Positions 56,293 through 64,000 of a stretch of 64,000 nucleotides of DNA are shown here, piece by piece (positions within the stretch are counted from its first letter, which is position 1; each line of letters opens with the position of its first letter). The notes below the pieces were generated by a model, which saw nothing but the letters and a program-made list of their open reading frames with translations, was not told the DNA's origin and did not search any database. The stretch is from Trogon surrucura (Eukaryota > Chordata > Aves > Trogoniformes > Trogonidae): the NCBI GenBank assembly GCA_020746105.1, contig CM036622.1:10233487-10297486 (forward strand). Reading direction: 5' to 3'. The translations under genes were made by a program, and so were the position numbers.

Positions 56293-59200
56293 GAGACAAA
56301 GAGATTAGAAAGAAAGACCTTGCCAAAGCATCTTTAATAATATCTTCCTCAGAGAGGCGTGATAAAGGGATTTCCTAAATTTCCTTAGCAGAATTGCTTG
56401 CTTTTCATCTATTTCTGACCACTAAATTTGTCTGCAAAATTGCCATTAAAACTAAATTTTTACAAAGGTTTGGAGAGGATAGGTTCGTTGCTTTTTTTTT
56501 CCCTTTATTTCAATTCGCTCTTGTAGGCAGGAGAGTTTATTAACAGTCAGGTCATTTGCAAGTACAATGTCCTAGTTTTTTTGGAGAGGGAAAACATCAA
56601 TGAAAACTTAAAAGTATTTTGCATATCAAATAGAAAGTTTAATTTTGAGTAGTTTGTTTACAGATTATCTGCCCAAAACCAAAAGTGGACAGGATTCCCA
56701 GTAGGTAGCTGGGAGGAAGGTTTACATTAGAAGGAGTCCTGACCTGCCTCTCCTCTCCCTTCGCTGAGGATCCATCTTTGGGACAGGATTTGCTATCTGC
56801 ATCAAATGCCCCTGCAGAGTTGCAATTTAGCATGGAAGGAAAAAACAGAATGGAAAGGTGTCAGCTATCTTCAAGACGCTTGCTTACCACAGAGCTCTTT
56901 GATCAGTCTTCTCAGTCCTTCTATCTATTTTACGTTAATTGCTGCTAACAAGTATTAACAAAACAGGAAAATAATTGCTTACTGGCATATTTGTGTCACC
57001 ACCCAGCACCTGGTATCACCATCTCACCCACCTCAGCTTTGTCACTGTACAGGAAAGCAAGAACAGAGAACTTCCACAGCATCCCAGAACAAGAGTAAAT
57101 GGCCACTGCACTGGTTGCTATTCCGGATGGGAGACTGGTTAATTTAATAGTAGGCATCTGGAGGAAATGTAAGAGGTGTTAATTATTACTAAACTTAATA
57201 GCACAAGCCGAGGTGAAAACAATTGCAGTCATTCAAGTTCAGCAGTAATCGGTTTAGTCTAGGAATAAGATATTATATGAAAGAGCCTGTTTCGATGGCA
57301 TGAAAGCTGTGCCAATAAACGTGAAGCTGTGGCGGTTGCAATGAAAGAAAAGCAAAAACTCCCGTCAGCAACAGTGCCTGTGGATAGTTGGCAGGGATCC
57401 TTTACTGACCAGCACATGTCTTGTTCTAGAATTGGAAAGTACCCATGCCCCTGCTCATATGTTTCCTAAACCATAACATTCTCTTAATAAGTGCAAGGGA
57501 TGATGATAAACTGGGTACAGGTCAAAGTGTGCTTGTTAAAAGACTCTTGACTGCAGTATTTCCACTAGCAAAGTATTTTATATCAAAGGTGAAGAGGACA
57601 AGCTTCTCCTGGCATCCGTAAATGCTTTCTTCATCTGCTCTTGCTTCAATTTATAGTGTCCGAAAGCTATTTTGCCAGCAGCTGAGTTCAGCTGAAGCAA
57701 GAGTGAATGTGCGTGCTGCTTCCTTCAGCTGCCTTTTCAGCACTCTGCTATCTCTCCAGCTTCCACCCTCCATTTCAGCTTCTCTTCAACTTGCTTTGGA
57801 TGCATAATGAGAAGACAGGCTGTCTCTTGATTTGTGAGTGTTTTGGGGAGCAGATGAAATCTTCCTGGATCTTCATACAGCACTAACCACCAACAGAGCC
57901 CTTGCTGGTTGGATGCATTATTTTTTAAACCACTGCAAATAAACAAAAAACACGAATGCCCCTAAGTAAACATCCTAGAGTACTGACAAGGATTGGGACC
58001 CTCATCCTCTCCATCTCTACCTTAGCACTTTCCATCTGTGTCTTCACTGCCAGTTCAAGACAGAGGAAATCCAAGAGCATGGACCTCAGGAAACCAAGTC
58101 TACTTCAGGTCTTCTTGGCATGTCTTGTGGGAAGCTTGGGTGCCCAGTCTCATGTACTAGCTTTCCCAGAGGCAGTAAAATGCCCTATTCCCTTTTTTCA
58201 GCAGGCAGCATAATGGGCAGGTTGGAATGGAAACTCCAGGATCAGAAAACCCACCAAGGTAAACCTTTCCCGTCAGCTGTCAGCAGGCTAGAAGGAGTGA
58301 GAGCATTTGAGGGACTGAGAGCCTCATCACTTTCTATCTTAGCATAGCCTCCAGACTGGGTTTTGCTTTACTTTGACAAACAGAATATTTATTTCAGGAA
58401 ACAGGAAAAGGATTGAAGCTGCACACTGAAATTTATGGTCTTGCCGAGAAGTAGAAAATTGTTGTTGTTCTTTTGGTGATGTAACCTGCATGGTACGTGC
58501 CATTAAATCATAGAGGAATGAATCAAAAAGCAGCTTCTTCCCTGATGTTTTTGGAAAGGTGAAATTCGGACTGTCCCACTGCAGCCCCTCTGTTCCCATC
58601 ATCCAGTGGGTGAACTGGAGCAGTTACCTGCACCCTGTGTTTCCTCCAGGCCCATCTCTAGAGAGACCCTTTGCAGCACCAGAGCAGCATCTGCTGAGAC
58701 ACATCTGTGCTCGCAGGTCGAGCGATGCCCGCAGAAAGAGGTAACAGCTTCACACAGTGTTCTCCCTTCACAAAGGGCGAAAGGCCGCCAGTCTGAATTT
58801 AGCAAGTAATAACTTCTAAAGCTAAATAAAACCTGCAGAGCTCCACTGCCTGAAAGCCACGGGAACTGCACCACTATGAGCCACCTAGTAAATATATGAG
58901 CTGTCAGAGTCAATGAACAATAAGATATGAGTGAACTCTGCAGGCTGATGAACCAAACTTTTTAATGCATGCCTACCAAGATGTGAAAACTGGTTTATTT
59001 CTGGTGCCTGTTCATACTATCGGTTCTGTCAAAGAAAACACATAAAATGTTGCTGCCGTAAATCTTGACAAATCTGCAGGATAATCTACTCATACACCTA
59101 AACAAATAAAGCTTAGCAAAATACTGCTACCAAAGCTCACGCTGGAATGATAGACCTTATGCTGTTACAAATGGGAACTTCAGGAATACTGGGCTCGAAA

Positions 59201-62116
59201 CAACTAGACATCAATAAATACAAAATTGTATATCATAATTATACATACCAGGCTTGGCCTCTTCATAACAGTACAGCATTAACATATTCTTATCCTTTTT
59301 GTTACCACTGAAACGTCCTTTTCCCTGTAGCTGGATGTTGTAATATATGGATGATGTATTCTTTTCTAGGTTGTTGTTCAAACTGTTGTCTTGTGATGGT
59401 TCACTTTAGCTCCAGGACCTTGAAAAAGTTTTAGTCCCAGCTAGATTTTAATGCTGATTGGTTTTGGGCTTTTTTGTTACTCATATCATAAATCTGTATC
59501 TAGCATGAGTTTGACTGCAAGTATTCACTCAAGGAAAATGTAAAATATATTGGACTATTTTAATTCCAAAGCACTTCAACTGGTTGAGGGCACATAAACC
59601 AGTGAAGAATTTCTCAAGGCGGAACAGATCTGGTTTTATATTTGTTATAGGAGAGAAAACCTTTTATTAAGAGTATCTACTAATGTATCCTATAAGACCC
59701 CACTTTTAATGGCTTAATAAACTATAACCAGTTAAACTGAAATTCTCTGTGCCAGGTTCACATTCGGATTTGTGTTTAAGCCTAAGTTTTATCCACAAGA
59801 GTTTGGCCATCCTTCAAATAAAGCCATTGAAAAGAGCTTGTACCAGCACATCTAAAATCTTCAAAAATTCTGTCTATGAGAAGTTGTTCACATAGCTTCA
59901 GAGCAGGAGATTTAAGCAGGCCAGGTCTGCCCTCCCTCTCAGAAAGTGCCTTCTGAATGTCCTGTGAAGATTTCTCCAAATTTGGTACATTGTGAGACTT
60001 TAAATGACTGCCAATCATGTCTGCCTAAGAGACAGATGGTGATCAGGGGCAAAAAGTGCAAAAAAACATACATCCTTTCTAAGTCTGCTGCATCTCTCTG
60101 GCTCAGCTTGGAGCTGGATGCCCACTCCAGAGCCAGCTGGAAAAGGTGAGCAGAGATGGACCAATCCCAACGAGGGCAGTGGCTGGTGGAGGGGTTGCCA
60201 GAACCATGGTGGGCACTAGACCTGACATGGACACCTCAAAAGCAAAAAGAGACCAGGAGAGCAGAAACGAAGCAAGGGGTAGCAGGGCAGAGAGACCTGG
60301 AGAGCAGCACCATTGCACAGGGCTAGGAGGGAATGGGTGGATGGAGCCAGCTCCCACCGGAGCTGAAGTGGATCCGTGGAGTTCTCTGCCTCTGCATTCC
60401 TCTGCTGTCAGCAAGTATCTGTGAAAGCCATTTGCAAAGTGAGCTTTTTTAAGGCACTTCCCAACTTTAGAGTGATTGAATTTGCAACTTTAATATCTTT
60501 CAGTATAGCTACGGTGTGTAACACATGCCGATGTACAGACGTGCATATACACATTTTGGATATGAAATGCCACAGAAGCAGGAACAACAGGCGTAGCTAT
60601 CTGAACTCTCCACTTACATGTCTCTAATCACATGGACATTGTGAAAAGACCAGAACTTTAAAAAAAAAAAAAGGTAAGGACAAATAAAATGGCACTATTT
60701 CCTTTCCATACAAAGGTGTAATGCTTTTGAACAACATCATGGCATGATTACAGGAGTCCTACTCAGACCACAGCTACTCAGTCTCCAGTGATACAGATGT
60801 CAGAAGAGATCTTTTGTAGCTCATCAGCTTCAAGAGCTTACTGCTGGATATAAAAAATCCCTGGCTCTGTAGCTCAGGCTCCCGTATTGTCAAAGCCTGA
60901 GGAATGCATGGGATTAATTTTAAAATAAAGGCAGTGGATGATTAGGTCCAGCCATTCACAGAAAGACAAGTAATGGAATACCTCCCAAAATCAAACATAT
61001 GGCTGGATCCAACAAACCCCAGAAAAAAAAAGAAAAAAAAGCCGTTATTTTCTTAACTTAAAAGATATGCTCTTACCACCTGGCTTGCAAAGGACAATTT
61101 AAAAGGACCCAAACTTAGATTTTACTCAAAAATAGGTTCACAGAAAATACAGATCAACAGAACTTGAGAAATTCATTTTAAGCTTCAATTGAAAACCACA
61201 TTTAGTTTGAATTTAAGATAATTCATTGCCATTTTTTTGAACCCCAACAGCAAACCACACAGTCAATAGGAAGTGAAATAACCAGTCAGGTACCTGTGAC
61301 ACAGTGAACGCCTTAAGATGTGGGTAAAGATACTTCTAGAAGAAAACGTTTATGTGTAAACCTTAATGGTATCAGATCCTTTTAATAACTAGAGAGATGA
61401 AATAATTGCAATGTGCCACCCTTAATATTTGCTTGTTAAGTCTTGATCCAAAGACATTTTCTAGCCTGGATAAACCCCAAGAGTGTTTCCTTTCAAAGGG
61501 AAGGAGCAGACTGTGTGCGTGTGGGTGTTTGGAGTCGCTGGAAGCATCTGACTGTCCGCTGACACCAGGCAAAACCCTGAAGAGACAGGAATTGGGACCA
61601 ACTAACTGGGTTTCCTTGGTGGCAGCTGTAGTGATGGAGCAGGTGCTGCCACATGTCCTGGTGTTGGGCAGGGCCTGGGGACCCCACCCCTAGGCACTGC
61701 ACCCCCCTTCGTAGGAATCCCACCCAGCTCGAGCACCTGAGCAGTGCCTAAGGATGAGCAATGCCTCCAAGGGATTTAACTGGCATTTCTGATGAAGGCT
61801 TCTCAGGTTTTTAATTCAAGATCATGGTTAATAGAGTTTGCTTGATTTTTCATCTTCTGTTCAAGTACAGATTGCGACAAGCAGAGAAATGTTTTGCAAA
61901 ATGGTTTCTGAATGTGAGCTGTATTGATTCATCATCCCTCACCCTAATTTAACACTTCTTTCCCCTGATTAGATAGATGAGTTTAATTCAAATTACAAGG
62001 AGGCATAATTGCAAGCTTGAGCATTTCAGAGAAAGCAACCTGCTAAAACAAAGTTCCAATAAACAGGATTATAGCATTTGAGAGTATTTTAAATCTTTTT
62101 TCTGGGTCTCATAACA

Positions 62117-62156
62117 CTTCCCTTCAGCAACATACCCTTCCTTTCAGCAACATACC
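62117..62156. repeat. Two-unit 20-bp tandem repeat
   Basis: CTTCCCTTCAGCAACATACC (62117-62136) is followed directly by CTTCCTTTCAGCAACATACC (62137-62156), differing at one base. A small recent local duplication. Confidence 0.9.
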
Positions 62157-64000
62157 CAAAAATATTAAAGCTACTATAAAGTTTATTAGCTGGAAACAGC
62201 ATAAATGCATTCCTTCTCTTACTGTGTATGACCCTGCTACTCCCATACTTGTTAATAAACAAGGTTTGATCGCATATAAAATGTTCTTGATACATTATTA
62301 CATTGGTGATTGTAATTTTTGTCAGCACCTTTGTGATTGGCATCGCATAATCACTTGTGTGTCTGGCTCCTAGATGAGAAGAATGTAGTCAGATCTGCAT
62401 ATGTTTTATTTAATTGCCTCAGTGCCTGGGCCTTGTTAAATGGCTTGAGGAAACCTGATCTACTGATGTCTCGTCCCCTATAAAATCCATCACTTCCGAT
62501 GCAAATGGTTGAGCATGTGAACTTAATTCACTTGCCATCGGTTATGCTGGGAGTAAAATGTGGTTGGTAGAAAACAAACTCTAAGAGAATATAAATGCAG
62601 CCAGAGAAAATCCTGTATAAAGTTTGAGTATATCTTTGTGAGAAATTTTTATATTGTTCACGCGGGGGCAATTAATAATTCAACTAGAAAGAAGCTTATT
62701 TTTAGGAATATCAAAACAAGTAACCCTTGGTTAAAAGCTGAAAATAAATAACATTCTTTCTATACATTTTATTTGATTCCATCAGTTGCTGAATCTTTAT
62801 TTAAAAATGCCCAGGACAGGAAATAACAATCCAGTCACACCTCATTACTGCCTAACGGGGTCACAGTCCACCAGTGATCTAGAAGGAGGTGTAGAGGGAA
62901 CACTCCAAGTGCTCAAGAGGGTGTTATGGAAAATAGTTTAAGTCTTACAGAATAGCCTAAACCAATACTGAATAATTTCCCTCAGCTTATGAAAACAATC
63001 CTGAGTAAAAATAGAAAATTCTGCAGAATTGCAAAAATGTCTTTAAGAATGACCTATAGCTTTGTAAGTGCTATATTATTTTACATCTATGGAAAAATAA
63101 GTGTCTGAAGCTTATTTAAAGAGTCTTACAGGGAAAGAAGGAAGAAAGCAATTGCCTAGGAACCTGGAAAGAAAAACTATAACATCCTGGTTATTGCCTA
63201 GTAAACTATTATAATAAGGTAAGGCAGGGAGAGATTTGTTGATTTACTCATAAACCTTTTTGTCCCTAAACTTGCACACCACTGTAGAAGATCACAATCT
63301 GAATTAGGTCCTTAGAAACGTGTATCCAGCATTTTGAATCTACCTGGATCTCACTGGAAAAAAACACCAAAAACTTGCACACTCTTGTTGATCATCTTCG
63401 CAGCTCTGAAAACACAGACAAAGATTTTTGCCAAGTCCACAGCAGCAAAAATAAAAAGGGCATAACTCTGCTTTCAGCAGTATGTGGTGGCAAGGCTCCC
63501 GTAACCTTTCAAGCCCAACTTGACCCATACAGGCTGGCAATACCAACCATCAAAAGCTTCTGTTTCAAATTCTGTTTCCTTCTCCGGCAGCGAATCTTGA
63601 TCCAGTTTCAACTACTTCTAAAGAAAAAATAGCATCTAATTTATAAATAGATATCTGGGCCCTGCTAGAGATTTTCAGAATGAGTAGTCAGTTGTGTCTC
63701 TATCTTCAGGTAATGCAGACAGTCTCTTAAAATAAAGAGGATGAAGAAGGAACCAAACCTGCTATAAAAAGACGCACTGTCTTTTCCACCATCAGGTCAC
63801 AGGTTCCCAGATATTCCTCAGTAAAACTTGAAAAGCAATCCTGAATTCTCTAGGAAGAAATCTGACCTCGTATCCTGGAAGACTCAGTCGTAGTCATGTC
63901 AAAGAGAAGTATTTTTAACATCTGGGATATTGGAAATTATATATATCAGAATAGTTTTGTTCACTAGAATTACACAACAAGAAATCAAGTGCTTTTTGGT

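Larger units (their letters stand above)
53769..64000. other. Non-coding; AT-rich, a few CNE-like parts
   Basis: No gene recognised in these 10 kb. The part 57180-57330 and the part 62240-62540 are repeat-free with enhancer-like wording (TTAATTATTA, AATAAACGTG; TTATTTAATTGCC, ATGCAAATGG). The part 60130-60420 is G+C-richer with overlapping frames on both strands and no motif. An A13 tract lies at 60660-60672. The tail of the window has nothing distinctive. Confidence 0.5.

Noticed and set aside
1-64000. Search for retroviral genes, LTR pairs, CRISPR arrays, bacterial operons or a novel gene system
   Set aside because: Nothing matching these was visible; all long coding similarity is explained by CR1.

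Overview
This window looks like vertebrate nuclear DNA, most likely from a bird. It is about 60% A+T overall, has almost no long open reading frames, and carries at least eight copies or fragments of CR1-type non-LTR retrotransposons ending in the 8-bp tail repeats typical of avian CR1 (ATTCTATG, ATTCTGTG or ATTCCATG). No host protein-coding exon, RNA gene, CRISPR array, operon or bacterial-type signal could be supported. It reads as intergenic or deep intronic sequence; the species cannot be named from it.

Layout: 1-22.5 kb is mostly unique non-coding DNA with a few degenerate old repeats, namely a MIR-like fragment near 5.0 kb, a MITE-like block near 8.8 kb, a CR1 tail near 14.3 kb and an L3-like tail near 15.4 kb. 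It also holds a recent 156-bp tandem duplication at 11.53-11.84 kb and a short CpG-dense patch near 16.5 kb. From 22.5 to 45.6 kb CR1 copies cluster: 22.5 (+), 29.5-30.7 (-), 32.85-33.04 (+), 39.6-43.65 (-, almost full length), 44.25 (+, tail only) and 45.3 kb (+). From 45.6 kb to the end the sequence is again mainly unique and AT-rich, with a MIR-like fragment near 51.2 kb and one more CR1 copy at 53.4-53.8 kb (-).

The main feature is the 4-kb CR1 on the minus strand at 39.6-43.65 kb. Its ORF1 (zinc-binding cysteines, short coiled coil, SGNH/GDSL esterase-like domain) and ORF2 (apurinic-type endonuclease plus reverse transcriptase) are both recognisable end to end. ORF2 keeps a single reading frame over 961 codons, broken only by two nonsense codons, and every catalytic motif I looked for is present. 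ORF1 is more damaged: one nonsense codon, one frameshift, and loss of the expected catalytic Asp and His near its end. The copy therefore cannot make full-length proteins as written but looks comparatively young.

Several AT-rich, repeat-free stretches rich in TAAT/ATTA motifs (near 17.3, 20.4, 23.7, 24.8, 33.9, 47.2, 57.2 and 62.3 kb) resemble conserved non-coding elements. That is an impression of texture only and needs a multi-species alignment. I did not find a previously undescribed biological system here.
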